This document shows, in pieces, positions 46,602 through 56,800 of a stretch of 64,000 bases of DNA. Within the stretch, counting starts at the first letter, position 1. Each line of letters opens with the position of its first letter. The stretch is taken from positions 49,192 through 113,191 of the forward strand of contig KN880500.1 of NCBI GenBank assembly GCA_000934385.1, given 5' to 3'. The notes beneath the pieces were generated by a model. It saw only the letters and a program-made list of their open reading frames with translations, did not search any database and was not told the origin of the DNA. The stretch comes from Cylindrobasidium torrendii FP15055 ss-10 (lineage: Eukaryota; Basidiomycota; Agaricomycetes; Agaricales; Physalacriaceae). Position numbers and translations under genes: made by a program.

Positions 46602-47017
46602 ATGTCCAACCTGAAGTACGCCTATCATCTCCTTGATTTCTGTTTTCGGCTGACTGGCGACGAAATCCTCCCAGCCGAGTTTCGCCACCCACAGCACAAA
46701 GCGAGGGCCCCAAGAAACGTTGCTTAGAGCACACAGAGGAACCTTCAGTCTGGTGTCGTTGCTGTGACGTTGCCGCCGGGCGTCAGACCATAGCCTCATT
46801 CCCAGGCATCGGCAACCTGCCTGAACATGTCAAAGTCACCAAGCGTGGTCGCATTGTCTGGCAGCGCGTGACACCACGACTCACAGCCGTCAAAACTAGT
46901 TCTGGCACGATTCAAAAGACACTGCCAAAGCTACTTGTTGGGCTTGGAAGCTTCGTAGAGTCATGCGCCACAAAGTCAGAACCAGCTCAAACGGACTCCG
47001 AATCAGACCACGAGTGA
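46602..47017 (+). CDS. Small unknown protein with CRCC motif
   Basis: Exon 1 is 14 nt (ATGTCCAACCTGAA); the intron 46616-46674 (GTACGC...CTCCCAG, phase 2) gives MSNLNRVSPPTAQSEGPKKR and a 118-residue product. Visible features are a Cys cluster (CLEHTEEPSVWCRCCDVAAG), a basic middle (KVTKRGRIVWQRVTPRL) and an acidic end (TDSESDHE). The CxxxxxxxxxWCRCC part does not fit the family's finger spacing, yet the promoter, tiny first exon and intron phase are those of the Cys/His genes around it. It may be a diverged member or an independent gene using the same 5' end. Confidence 0.6.
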
Positions 47018-47392
47018 ATTTAGACTGGCAATCGGCGCGAGGATAAAGACATCGAAGCTTTACTGGACGACTCCTCTTTTACTCAAGCCGGTTTGACACT
47101 GCCTCTGGTCTCTGGCTATCATTTGACGGCCATATTTCAATAGTACTACTACATACGACTGCTCAATGATACTCCCTTTGCTGAACTTTCAGATTGCAGG
47201 ATAGACTTTCGTACTGACGCTCTCTCATCGTTAGCTATAAGTACCTGCTACGACGTCCAGTGTCTCCGGAATATGAATTTCGACTCGCGAGCTCAAGAGA
47301 GGCGAAGGTCATTCCACTCATTTGTTCATAAGAGAAAAATCATGGTGCTATAAGGGCATTCGTATGCTACTTGTGGGATTAACTGGAAGTCA
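47018..47392. other. Intergenic, convergent genes
   Basis: Short region between convergent genes; nothing recognised. Confidence 0.5.
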
Positions 47393-47851
47393 CTAATTCG
47401 CAGACAAGCCGATTCTAGCCAGCCCGTCTGCTAACCTCGACACCTCGCACTCTTTGTTCCTCGCGAAGGCATAACTCCGAGTCGTGTGTGCACTGACAGA
47501 CTTCACATAAGAACGTCCGTCGTTCGCAGAGGAAGAGGTGGTAGACTGCGAATAGGTGGGTTTGGCGTAAAACGCGGGCGAAGGCGAGTGCCCGAGTGTC
47601 GCGCGACGGTAGTATGTTGGTGGTGGAGGGATATCTTCCTCTTCTTCCTCGTCATCGTCTCCCTCATCTGTGCTCGAAGTGGACGATGATGATACTACTT
47701 CCTCCATTGTCACGTCCATATTATAATCGTCTTCCATGCTCGAAGACTCCCGCTCAGAGTGAGCAATGGTGGTGAATGCGCGCGAATCTCTGGAGTGACA
47801 TCAATTTGAGTGCATAAAGGAGACAAAATTCTTGACGTACTGGTGAGCCAT
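47393..47851 (-). CDS. Small acidic Ser-rich protein
   Basis: Exon 1 is exactly 11 nt (ATGGCTCACCA, 47851-47841); the intron 47840-47790 (GTACGTC...CACTCCAG, phase 2) gives MAHQDSRAFTTIAHSERESS and a 135-residue product. It is rich in Ser and acidic residues (TDEGDDDEEEEEDIPPPPTY) with a C-terminal RNKECEVSRLADGLARIGLS. There is no Cys/His finger, but the first exon length, donor and phase equal those of the Cys/His family. The ATG of MEDDYNMDVTMEE inside exon 2 is the alternative start. Function unknown. Confidence 0.65.
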
Positions 47852-48660
47852 TGAAAGACCGTATTTTGGGGTTATCTTCTCAGGAAAGGGTCGAATGAGA
47901 ATACGGACGTGGGGGGAGCAAGGCAGATGAGTCACTCTTATACGTCCCCTAGTACAAAAGACAGGTCTTTGTTTATGGCCCTGGCAAGAACACCACAAGC
48001 GTCTTTTGTCCTAGGATTGAAATATTGACCTTTGACGCACCAAGGACCTCGAAGTTTTGGAGTGCAAATGGCCGAGCTCGATCATGGTGGTTAGACGCAG
48101 AGCAAGAGCGGACTGAAGTACTGACTGATACACGCCCTCCTTTCAAAACCAATCAAAACCAAACGTGGACGGAAAGTGCGATCCCGAATGACATTGATTA
48201 GATAGTGAGCATTCGGTGAGCATCATCAGTCCCTATAAATCCCGGTCTTGTAGACGCAATCTCGAGTATTGGTACTTTAAACCAAGTCTCTCCCCGTGCT
48301 GAAGTGGTTGTAAGACCGCTGCAGGCCAACAAACCTGGCTTAGTACGTACTCAAAGCGAGCGCTCCACAATAATTCTAGTTGGAGGGTCGAGGTGGGTAC
48401 TCACAGGACCCACAGGGTCGAACTTCTTTATGTAAAGCAATGTCGCTTTCACCAGAAGTAACCGGTGACCTGGATGTTATGAAATAATGAAAGTGTCATG
48501 ACGCAAAAGCTTCATTTTGTATCTCTGCAGACAATTCCAGACCGAGATATACACCTTCCAAGTCAACTTTTGCGGCTTTGGCAGTTATTTGCAGTTTTTA
48601 AAGTCAGAAAGAGCATCAACGAACGCCAAACTGGCGCACTCTTGCGTACCGCCGCAGTGG
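47852..48660. other. Intergenic
   Basis: No gene recognised; leads into the GATA-site cluster upstream of the GATA factor. Confidence 0.45.
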
Positions 48661-48665
48661 GCCGA

Positions 48666-48800
48666 GATAAGCCCCGTGATAAGGTTGTACGCGGAGAGAT
48701 AAGAAGCAACACGAGGCCGGAGATGTGATCGACCCGCGATAAGCGCTTGATAAGATGGTATGCGGTGCGTGTGATTGGCCGAAGGATGGCGTTATCTGCT
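48666..48800. promoter_or_regulatory. Cluster of GATAAG sites
   Basis: Five GATAAG hexamers on the plus strand within 89 bp (48666, 48678, 48698, 48738, 48749), plus an inverted TTATC at 48792 and a TATCAC just after. GATAAG is the core bound by fungal GATA factors, including Urbs1/SreA iron regulators. The cluster lies 210-345 bp upstream of a GATA-factor gene, which suggests auto- or cross-regulation by GATA factors. Confidence 0.75.
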
Positions 48801-49009
48801 ATCACTTCTTTGTTTCTCTCTTCCACCATCTCTTCCACTACGGACAGGATATACGCGTCCTGCGCAGCTCGAAAGACACGAAGAAAGACCGAGGAAATAG
48901 CCAACCCAGAGGCATCAGAATCCACTACTTTGACGCGTGCGTTTTGGTTGATGAGGAGAGGTCGGGGCGCTCATGGTAACCTCTTCAGCGCTGCAAACAC
49001 ATCCTTGAA

Positions 49010-50114
49010 ATGAGTCATACGGCGCTTAGCTTGTCTGTGAGCGCACATTCTCAGAATGAACAGCCCCATGGTGCGTCCGGACTCCGCCCTCTTTCCCTAT
49101 TTTGTCTCGTTTCTCTTGTTCTGGAACCTTCCCTGACGCGTTTTGCGCAGGAAACGCAAACACAACAAGCCATTCGAGGGGAACGTGCCCAGGCGACGGC
49201 CGATGTGATGGAACTGGAGGCACCTCTGCGTGCGGCGGCTGCCCAACATATCTCAACACGAACACACCCCATGGCACGTGTCACTTCCCTCTGTCCATTC
49301 CACATTGTCTTATCTTACGACTGTGTACAGATACTGCACCTCTGCACGAGCATAATAAACAAGAGGCACCTTCACCGGCAGGTGCGCCCCATGGTCTTTC
49401 CCCGCGCACCCTATTCAACTGAACGCACGCGACAGATATGCTCGAAAGAAGACAGCCAAGACAGCGTGTAGATGCGCTAGTATGTGCAAACTGCGGAACG
49501 AGCACAACTCCGCTTTGGAGAAGAGATGCAGAAGGGAACAGCATCTGTAACGCTTGTGGTATGTCTCTTCTGTGCTCCAAACCCTACCAGTTAACATGAA
49601 TGCAGGATTGTATCATAAACTGCACGGCGTCCACCGTCCTGACTCGATGAAGACAGGCGTCGTTCGCCGGCGGAAACGGATATCGAACATGCAGCGTGAG
49701 CAGTCGTTTGTCGAGGAGAAGGGCCGGGAGCGTGTCGCAGCCCAAGCTCTTGTCGGACTCGGGGACTCGGACACATCCGAGTCGTCCCCTCCGCCAGAAC
49801 GCAAACGGTCGCATGAGGGAGGAGGCGGAGGGGATGCGAAAAGGACAGCGTATCCGGGATACGGTATGATGATGATGCATGTCCCACCGCCGTCCATGCG
49901 CGAGCTGCCGCCGCCTTCCCCGCATGCATATCGCCAGCCGCCGCCATCCTCGCATATCTCGGTCGAGGAGTTACATCAACATTATGCGGATCTGGCGCAC
50001 GAGCGTGCAAAACTGGAAGCTATGCTTCAGAGAACGGAGCATTTCATGGATGTCGTCCAGAGGAATATCGACGATATGCGTCCAAGGACGAGGGAGGACG
50101 GTGCACAGAGATGA
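49010..50114 (+). CDS. GATA zinc finger factor, Urbs1/SreA-like
   Basis: Proposed exons: 49010-49070, 49151-49279, 49331-49381, 49436-49558 and 49606-50114, all phase 1, 290 residues. Residues 33-50 are CPGDGRC ... SACGGCP, a Cys-rich element characteristic of the fungal iron/siderophore repressors Urbs1, SreA and Sre1. A type-IV GATA finger, C97-x2-C100-x17-C118-x2-C121 (TTPLWRR, NACGLYHKLH), follows, then the basic tail [11 protein letters not shown]. The C-terminus has a coiled coil (about 240-282). Known relatives have a second GATA finger before the Cys-rich element; none is visible upstream here, so the gene is either a one-finger form or its 5' end is missed. Intron 2 has a weak donor (GTCACT) and its removal is optional for the frame. 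The GATAAG cluster upstream fits autoregulation. Confidence 0.9.
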
Positions 50115-50381
50115 CTGAGTGTCAGATCCGACTTGTAATATACCTGCTTGTTGTACGTGTGCTTGATGTGTACTATTATATCTATCTGTACCATAACAGA
50201 ATGTCGAGTGTTTGTTAAGTTCACTAACACTACCCCGTTGGGAGTTTCAAGCCGTACTCACGCAGAGTACGTGAGATCCTTATGGCTAGCGAAGAGGGAA
50301 CACAAGGATATGGATATTCCATTATCACCTCCAGTTTGCGATTTCAGCAAGGGAAATAATATTCGTATGTACTACTATTAT

Positions 50382-51083
50382 TCAAAGCGAATGACCGTGA
50401 GATGGTAGCCAGAGACCAGAGGTAGTGTCAAACTGGCCCAAGTAAAAAGGAATTTGTCCGTCAAACGCGCTTGACATGGGTGAGAAGGTCGTTCCATTCG
50501 TGATGCTGTTGGGGTAGTCCGAGAGCTGAGCCTCATGCATACGGACGAACGCCGACGGCTGGTAATAATGGGCCTGCGGCTCGCTACCATTGTCAGGCGT
50601 AAACGACGCTGGCGTCCCGCGGCCTGAGAGTGTGCTTGGGATAGAACCAGTGTCGACGTCGACTCCGTTGATTTGTAGCTTCTCTCCCGCGTAGCTACCA
50701 CAATGCACGTTCTTGGCATGCTTCTTCATCCCGCGGCCTGAGAGCGTGCTTGGGATAGAACCAGTGTCGACGTCGACTCCGTCGATTTGAAGCGTCTCTC
50801 CCGCGTAGATACCACAATGCACCTTATTGGCATGCTTCTTCATCTTGCTTTTGTTTGAAAATGCGAGAGTGGTTGTACACATGGGAAAATTACACCGAAA
50901 GCGATGCCCAGAATGCTTATCATTTATATGCTGTCTGAGAAGTTTATGTCCACTGGCGGACGTTACCAGTGGCGAACTCCAGCTGCAGAGCTGGCAATTG
51001 CGATGAAGGTATCTAACTCTAAGGCCATAATGTTAGTCCACTGAAAGTACGCTGGATGTCAATAGGACGCACTCAGCTGGCAT
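50382..51083 (-). CDS. Cys/His family protein with internal repeat
   Basis: Exon 1 is 11 nt (ATGCCAGCTGA, 51083-51073); the phase-2 intron 51072-51019 has a GGACTAAC branch site. The product has 215 residues. Finger 1 is NCQLCSWSSP ... LRQHINDKH; finger 2 is RFRCNFPMCTTTLAFSNK ... KKHANKVHCG; then GIYAGETLQIDG. A 38-residue block starting at MKKHA and covering the second half of finger 2 plus the GxYxGE motif is repeated in tandem with five substitutions. The repeat copy lacks its own cysteines, so it adds a His pair but no complete finger. The tail is Ser/Pro/Tyr-rich. Function unknown. Confidence 0.85.
50616..50843. repeat. 114-bp tandem duplication within a gene
   Basis: Two adjacent 114-bp units (50616-50729 and 50730-50843) with about a dozen differences. 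The length is 38 codons, so the duplication keeps the reading frame of the gene at 50382-51083. Confidence 0.92.
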
Positions 51084-52435
51084 TGCGGAAGAGGTAGCGG
51101 GAAATGTTCGGAATACGAACCTAACATACATTTATATACCTACAAGACCAGGTCTTTGTTGAGCTTGAAGTAAGCAGCGTGTCCTCATGGGGGCGGTCAA
51201 AAGGAAAGGATGGACAATAATGTCAGACCTGCAGGCGGAAAAGAGCATCAATTGTTGATTTCGCGCGCTAGACAAAGAGTAGGATGGACCGAGAGGCCAT
51301 AACCTAGGCACCGAAAATACTGCCTCAGGCCGAAGAAAAGAGCCTTCACCGGTCACCTGTTGAGGGGTCCAAGTAGGGGACCTTGCGCCGTACGCCCGAC
51401 GTGATACTAGCCTACGCGTGTATGTTATGGTGGCTCGGGATGATGACAGGGCGCGCTTCGTAGCTGGCCTCGATAGGCGACATAGTAGTCTATGGTGTGG
51501 TTAAGTAGACCGTGACGGCACCATTTGATTATTGGGCCAATCTAATATATGCTATTCTTGTAAGTAAAGGACCGGAGGCTTATGCGCGTGATGAGGGAGT
51601 ACCTTGTCGAAACGAAGCTCGTGTAAGGCTAAAATGCGCTTGGGAGGTCTGTCCTGTGCAGCTGAAGCCATCGCAAGGGTGGACAACAATCAGCTCCGCG
51701 GCGTTATAGTCTGGTGTAGCCTTCGTAACCTTGCAGAAGAAGCTGGCAGTCCCTCAGAATGGATACATTAGGCATTCATGGCACGCACCTTGATACCCCC
51801 GCGCATTCTCCATACGATTTAGTTCCCCTCTGTTTCTCCTTCGATGTCCAGACTTTATGGTTGCACACGCCTGAAAGTCATCCGGCTGTAATGGTGCTCG
51901 CCTGTGGCACGACTGTTCGTGGAATTCGAAGCTGGAGGCACGCAGACTGGAAGAACAAAAGGAGGCAGTCGGTCTATGTATTGACGAGAGCGCCCTTCCG
52001 ACGTGACATGGTCGACGTCGACCATGGAGGTCTGATGGAGGTCATGATCATTGGTGAGCAACCTGCGGCGTCTGCCGATACAAATGCTTGGGTTCGATCA
52101 ACCATCGACGTTGTCAACTAAGTTGAACTACATCAGATTGCTATTGTCGCAAGTGGGAGCCTCACTCTCAACCAGGTTCCCTGCTCCAAATGCCAGGTTT
52201 CCGAGATTTACTTGGTGAGTGATCATAAGCAGACGGTTTCCGCTCCTTGAGTGGTCGTACTTACGAAAACCGAGATAAGGGAAAAATGAAGGCGTAGGTA
52301 GTATTACAATACGAGCAGCGGTTTGTGCGTATAGAAAAACGGAATCATTATAAGTACTTCCACTTAAAAATATTCATCGTACAGTTGTTGAGGTAGTACA
52401 ACAGTCGCCATCGAGACACTCGAGCTGACCTAGTA
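51084..52435. other. Intergenic
   Basis: A TTTATATA sequence at about 51131-51138 (TATATAAA on the minus strand) is the likely TATA box of the gene starting at 51083. A 120-residue frame at 51759-52121 (plus) has no motif and is not supported. Otherwise nothing recognised. Confidence 0.4.
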
Positions 52436-52887
52436 TCATTCCGTCGATGGCGGTCCACGACACTGGATGTCCGGTGCGAGTTCAGTGTTGAAAAAGTCAG
52501 GAATCAAGGCCGACGTCTGGCCAGAACCGCCTCCCACTGTGGACATCGAATTGGCTTCAAGTTCTTGGTTCGCAGGTATCACGTTAATGTGCAATGTTTC
52601 TCCCTGGTATACGCCTCCGTGCTGGCGCTCGGCATGCCTTTTCATACCCTGCCTGTCTGGAAACGAGACGGTGGTGGTACATCCGGGAGAGTTGCAGTGG
52701 TAGAGATGGCCCGGATGCTGCCGGCGTATGTGCTTGTTGACGAGTTTATTCGCGAGCAGACGGCCTGTTGGTGGCGGTTTCCACTCGCAGAGGGGGCACA
52801 CGCGGGAATGGGGTTTGTCGCTACGAAGCTCAGGTAGTAAGAATAAGAGATTGTTACTTATATCGTTCAAACGCACTCTTTTGGCAT
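52436..52887 (-). CDS. Two-finger Cys/His protein
   Basis: Exon 1 is 11 nt (ATGCCAAAAGA, 52887-52877); the phase-2 intron 52876-52821 (GTGCGT...TCGTAG) gives MPKDDKPHSRVCPLCEWKPP. The product has 131 residues. Finger 1 is C-P-L-C-E-W ... VNKHIRRQH; finger 2 is YHCNSPGCTTTVSFPDRQ ... KRHAERQHGG; then the family motif VYQGETLHINV. A short Gly/Ser-rich tail ends the protein. All ligand positions are present, making this the most compact complete member of the subfamily. A foldback element sits directly behind its promoter. Confidence 0.9.
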
Positions 52888-52937
52888 AGCGGGCTCAAGG
52901 TGAAAATAGGTCCAACACGTCGATTGAGGACGCTCCT

Positions 52938-52944
52938 TTTATAG
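52938..52944 (-). promoter_or_regulatory. TATA box
   Basis: A TATAAAAG-type box on the minus strand about 52 bp before the start codon at 52887, just next to the foldback element that begins at 52953. Confidence 0.5.
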
Positions 52945-52952
52945 TTTCGGTC

Positions 52953-53199
52953 TACAGTGGCGGCAATAATTGATGTTCCCACCTAATAAGGAAGGTGCCA
53001 TCAATTGCGCCTGGAAGGCCGACTGCAGCATCCGTGTGAACATGGTTTCCCTTTGTTAGGCATGTAATATTGCTTGTTACTACATGTGAAAATGTAGGTT
53101 TTCTTCTGAACCAACACTGTGCCTACGGGTTGGCCTTCCAGGCGCAATTGATGGCACCTTCCTTATTAGGTGGGAACATCAATTATTGCCGCCACTGTA
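52953..53199. mobile_element. Foldback MITE with 68-bp perfect arms
   Basis: Positions 52953-53020 and 53132-53199 are perfect reverse complements over 68 bp, separated by a 111-bp unique loop. The element ends read TA-CAGTGGCGGC and GCCGCCACTG-TA, the form expected of a Tc1/mariner- or pogo-related miniature element (CAGT ends with a TA target duplication). It has no coding capacity. It lies about 66 bp upstream of the start codon at 52887. The unbroken arms argue for recent insertion or for conversion between arms. Confidence 0.85.
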
Positions 53200-54256
53200 C
53201 TCGAAGGATCGGGGGCCTGTTCCACAATAACAGCGGGGTTAAACTGCAATAATCACACTAAGTCGTTGGTGAATGCTTACTAAGGGATCAATTTGACAAA
53301 CTCGAGGTTCAACAAAGGAAAATGTAAGGAAAAAGGACAAATTTCCAAAAGAACAGTCGTGAAGAAGCTCTGAAAGTGGTGTATCGGTGCCGCGTCGTCC
53401 CAAAAAAAGTCAGGTAAGCAGCGTCGAAATACAATTCTGAGCTTGCAATGTGGACGAACCATAGTATTGACAATTAATTTCCTTATGTAGAACACGGCTC
53501 CGCCAAGTTTGGCTGTATTTGGCCGCCGATCAGGTTGTTAGCGTCACTTGTGCCAGCCGCGTCGCGGGCAGTCTGGCCAGTGACCATCGTGGCAGCAGAA
53601 TGAAAACTCTGAATATATCTCGACCATGTCTCCCTGTCCTATAGTTTCATGGACCAGCCCCCAGCGGCTGCCTAGTTCTGCGGTGTCGACAGCGATACCG
53701 AATGAGCGTCCATTTCTAACGCTTCTCCGATTCATATGCCATGCTTCGTAAGGACTCTATGCCTTCAATAATATTCGACAGAGCAACCAAGAAGGGAGGA
53801 AAGATGAGCGGAGCTTTATAAGGACGACGTTTTGACCGATGCTCCTTTTACAGCCCCGACGCCTTCACCGTCCCTTCTCGGCTTACTTTCATCATCGACT
53901 CTTTCTGGGAGATCTCTCTGTTTAGGCTTGCTTGGCCTGTGCATATCTTGATAGTAGCGGACTCGCGGGTTCTCAGATACGAAGGGGTCCAACCCCTGGA
54001 TAGCAAGTCAACATCAATATTGTTGACATCTAGTGGCACCCGGTCGATTCCTTAGCTCTATCTTGCGTTCGCACGAGGGAAAGGACTCCCTTTTGTCAAG
54101 GTCCGCCGTGGGATCTTTAACTCGGGTTAGGACAAAAACATTTTCTTTCCGAAGGACAAAGGTCCTACAGACAAAGACACAGAGGTCTGAGGCTATATAA
54201 CCACCACTTCGACGAAGTTGTAATTAAATATCATCGTCTCGAGGCCGAACATCAAC
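53200..54256. other. Intergenic
   Basis: A 63-residue minus-strand frame at 53544-53735 ending FSFCCHDGHWPDCPRRGWHK has a few Cys/His but does not match the local family. A TATATAA sequence near 54194 precedes the small gene at 54257. Nothing else seen. Confidence 0.4.
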
Positions 54257-54637
54257 ATGAGCGCCTCCAGTACTTCGTCCGACGCCCGCAAGATGCAGCC
54301 TTTGCGCATCCCGCCAGCTCGGAAACCGTCATCTTCAGCGATCAGTCCCACATACCACGATGGCGCCCCACTAAGGACGTACACGCCAATGCAGAGTCCT
54401 CCTTGCAGTCCGACGTACCGAGACGGCGCTCCTCTGGCGAGTACTCCTGCTCGAGGGGATGGACATACCCCTTCGAAAACACCCTACACACCACTCAAGG
54501 CGTTCGACGGGTCGAAAACGCCCAAGGCCACTCAGCCGGACGACTACTTTGGCTGTCATGCCGCGAGTGGCAAGAAGCGCGATGACACGAACCAGAAGAC
54601 GGTTAATACGAAGATGCCACAGACCAAGAGCGAGTAG
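54257..54637 (+). CDS. Small Ser/Pro/Thr-rich protein
   Basis: An intronless frame of 126 residues with a TATATAA-type box about 60 bp upstream. It contains two copies of SPTY(H/R)DGAPL (about residues 30-39 and 51-60) and a TP-rich middle (TPSKTPYTPLKAFDGSKTPK), then a Lys/Thr-rich end. The low complexity suggests an intrinsically disordered protein with proline-directed phosphorylation-like TP/SP sites. No family recognised; it could be a chance frame. Confidence 0.5.
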   Translation: MSASSTSSDARKMQPLRIPPARKPSSSAISPTYHDGAPLRTYTPMQSPPCSPTYRDGAPLASTPARGDGHTPSKTPYTPLKAFDGSKTPKATQPDDYFGCHAASGKKRDDTNQKTVNTKMPQTKSE

Positions 54638-56376
54638 AGGGTCCAGTAGATGAAACGAGGTTTGAAGTCGTGGTGTGGTATTGATGCATGAACCACCAAA
54701 CCCGTCGAGGTGTGCATCTCTGCGCACTGGGAGGTGTTGTGACAAGTCCTTGTCGCAACGTTCCTCACTGTAGATATCAATTATCCCTGTTTATCACCTT
54801 TAGAAATGAGAATACCGTTACCAAACCGATTTCGATCCTCAAAGCTCTGAGCCTTCAATTTAACCATCCTATACTAACAAGTTTGTTAAGGGTGCGACAG
54901 TGTCATGCACGAGTATTCTCATGGCGTGAGCGTACTAGTACGGGATGAATGGGTAGAGTCTTACTTATCAGTCAATGGAATTCTTCGAGAGCGAGTGAGA
55001 AAAGGACATGCAGGATTGATGCAGGATCCAATAGCGAGTGTCATTCGCGCAAGACAGAAGGAAGAAAAAGATCCAGGGATATGGATACTCATGTTCGCGT
55101 GGGTTTCACCTAGAGATAGACAAGAATCCATACCTACGCTGCCGTCCGACGGAATCTCTGAAATAAGGTGTCGAACCGAATTGAAAGTTAAGCGTTGAAC
55201 GTTGAACGTTGAAGAGAAGCTACATAAGCGTCGGACGGATCGGGGCGCATCATCCGGACCGGCAGACGCCGTCAGGTGCTCGCCTTCGACCACCATGGTC
55301 GCCAGCTACATACGGCGCCAAACGACAGACTCCTCCCTCTTTTAGGACAACGCCCTCGTCCTGCTCGTCTGATCTCTACACTCTGCACATCCAGGTTCGA
55401 ATTCAAGCACCGAGATGCCGTGGACGAGCAACGCCAATGCTTTGGATATACCATCGGATTCCCTTCAGCGCGGCGGCTTATCAGTAACTGTTTGTGAATC
55501 TCCATTCGAGGCGCTCTAGCTTCGGCTCTGTGGGGACCTGCGCTTAGGGAGGAGTGGCACGCCAGAGGAGGGTAGCCGAAAATGAGCGCAGCAGAATGAA
55601 GGTGCGTGCCATAAACAATTCACGTATCCGTTCTGACGGGTCATTTGCTTCTGTTCAAAGACCTTGAAGCCTGCGCCGAGCGCGTCATAGACCCGAGCGC
55701 CCTCCTTCGCGCCAACATCAAGCTTCGCTCCATTGGGACAAACGACGACCGGAACTGGTCGCGGTCGACTCTTCGGAGCCACTGGAGACCTGAAGGATGC
55801 GCGTCCAGCCTTGGGACGTCTTTTCGCCAGCTCTCGCATACTCGTTGGTATCCCTTAGCTCAGTACTTGATGCAAATATATTTCACCTTCCCGCCCCCTC
55901 TCCACGCTCATGATACCTTGCTTCCTCGACCTTCTCCACTATACTGTGGATCATCTTCAACATAGCACGCGCGGCATGTACCGTTTGTTCCTCGCATCTT
56001 CGCGATGCTGCCGCGACGTAGCTCGTCTAGGTCAACCCTCTCACCCCGAGCCTCAAACATTAGTCCTTCTAGGTGCTGACGAACGGGCGCATGAACGTCT
56101 CCGGCAGTTCGTGAGAGACTCGTCTTGTGCGGGAATGGATGTCATCCACTAATGTGTGTTGGCCGATGGCTCGTACGGGGCGTCTTCTGTGTATGTTCTC
56201 GTCCCCACGGGCCGCGTCCGTCTTCTAGGGAATTGATACGCTTTCAGCCAGACCATGTTGGCCATCCAGCCATGCACCCCCTCACACCAATCTCACAGCT
56301 TTGCATCAACATAACAAAATCGTTCCTCAGGTTGTCTAACTGATACATAATGGCTGATAATGGGAATGTTAAAGAA
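54638..56376. other. Intergenic with dispersed repeat fragment
   Basis: Around 55560-55640 lies another copy of the dispersed sequence with GCAG(C)AGAATGAAG followed by GTGCGTGCC. Frames of about 100 residues at 55209-55965 have no recognisable motif and may be decayed coding sequence. Confidence 0.4.
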
Positions 56377-56800
56377 CTATGTACTCTTTTTGCCGAGGGC
56401 GCCTGCCAGGGTGGAGTCGCTCGAAAGCTTTTCTGGCGGGACCGGCAGCGAGAGCGGGTTGTAGTAATTGTGAGCATCCTGCGCCGAATGGTTTGGGGGA
56501 TTGACCACCGGCGTCTGGTTGCTCGTCTGGCTCGACACATGCTGGTGTACCGCGTTAGCTTCGTTCGGGAACAACACACCATATGTGTTCCCTGCAGAAT
56601 TACCGTACATGTAGCCTGGATGTGCGTCCATACAATGTGCTTGCAAGAGTTGTTGAGCCGTGAATTGGTCGGTGAGCGGTGCGACCCATATACATTGATT
56701 GCAATAGAAGGAATGGGTTGCGATTCTAAAGAAAGGGAAAGAGAGTCAAATCTACTAAATCTACTTGAGTAGACACACAGTAGACCTACTGAGAGGACAT
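56377..56800 (-). CDS. Truncated-finger member of the Cys/His family
   Basis: Exon 1 is 11 nt (ATGTCCTCTCA, 56800-56790); the phase-2 intron 56789-56726 gives MSSQIATHSFYCNQCIWVAP and a 119-residue product. Finger 1 is intact (C-N-Q-C-I-W ... LLQAHCMDAHPGY), but the second finger (xFCxxPxC ... HxxxxH) and the GxYxGE motif are missing. The sequence passes directly into an Asn/Pro/Ser-rich tail (NQTPVVNPPNHSAQDAHN). The tail keeps a PPEK motif like that in the two-module gene at 6243. Either a degenerate member or a one-finger derivative. A TATATAA-like box lies about 50 bp upstream (56848-56854). Confidence 0.78.

Noticed and set aside
51759..52121. 120-residue plus-strand frame
   Set aside because: No motif, no family similarity, no promoter or intron like neighbouring genes.
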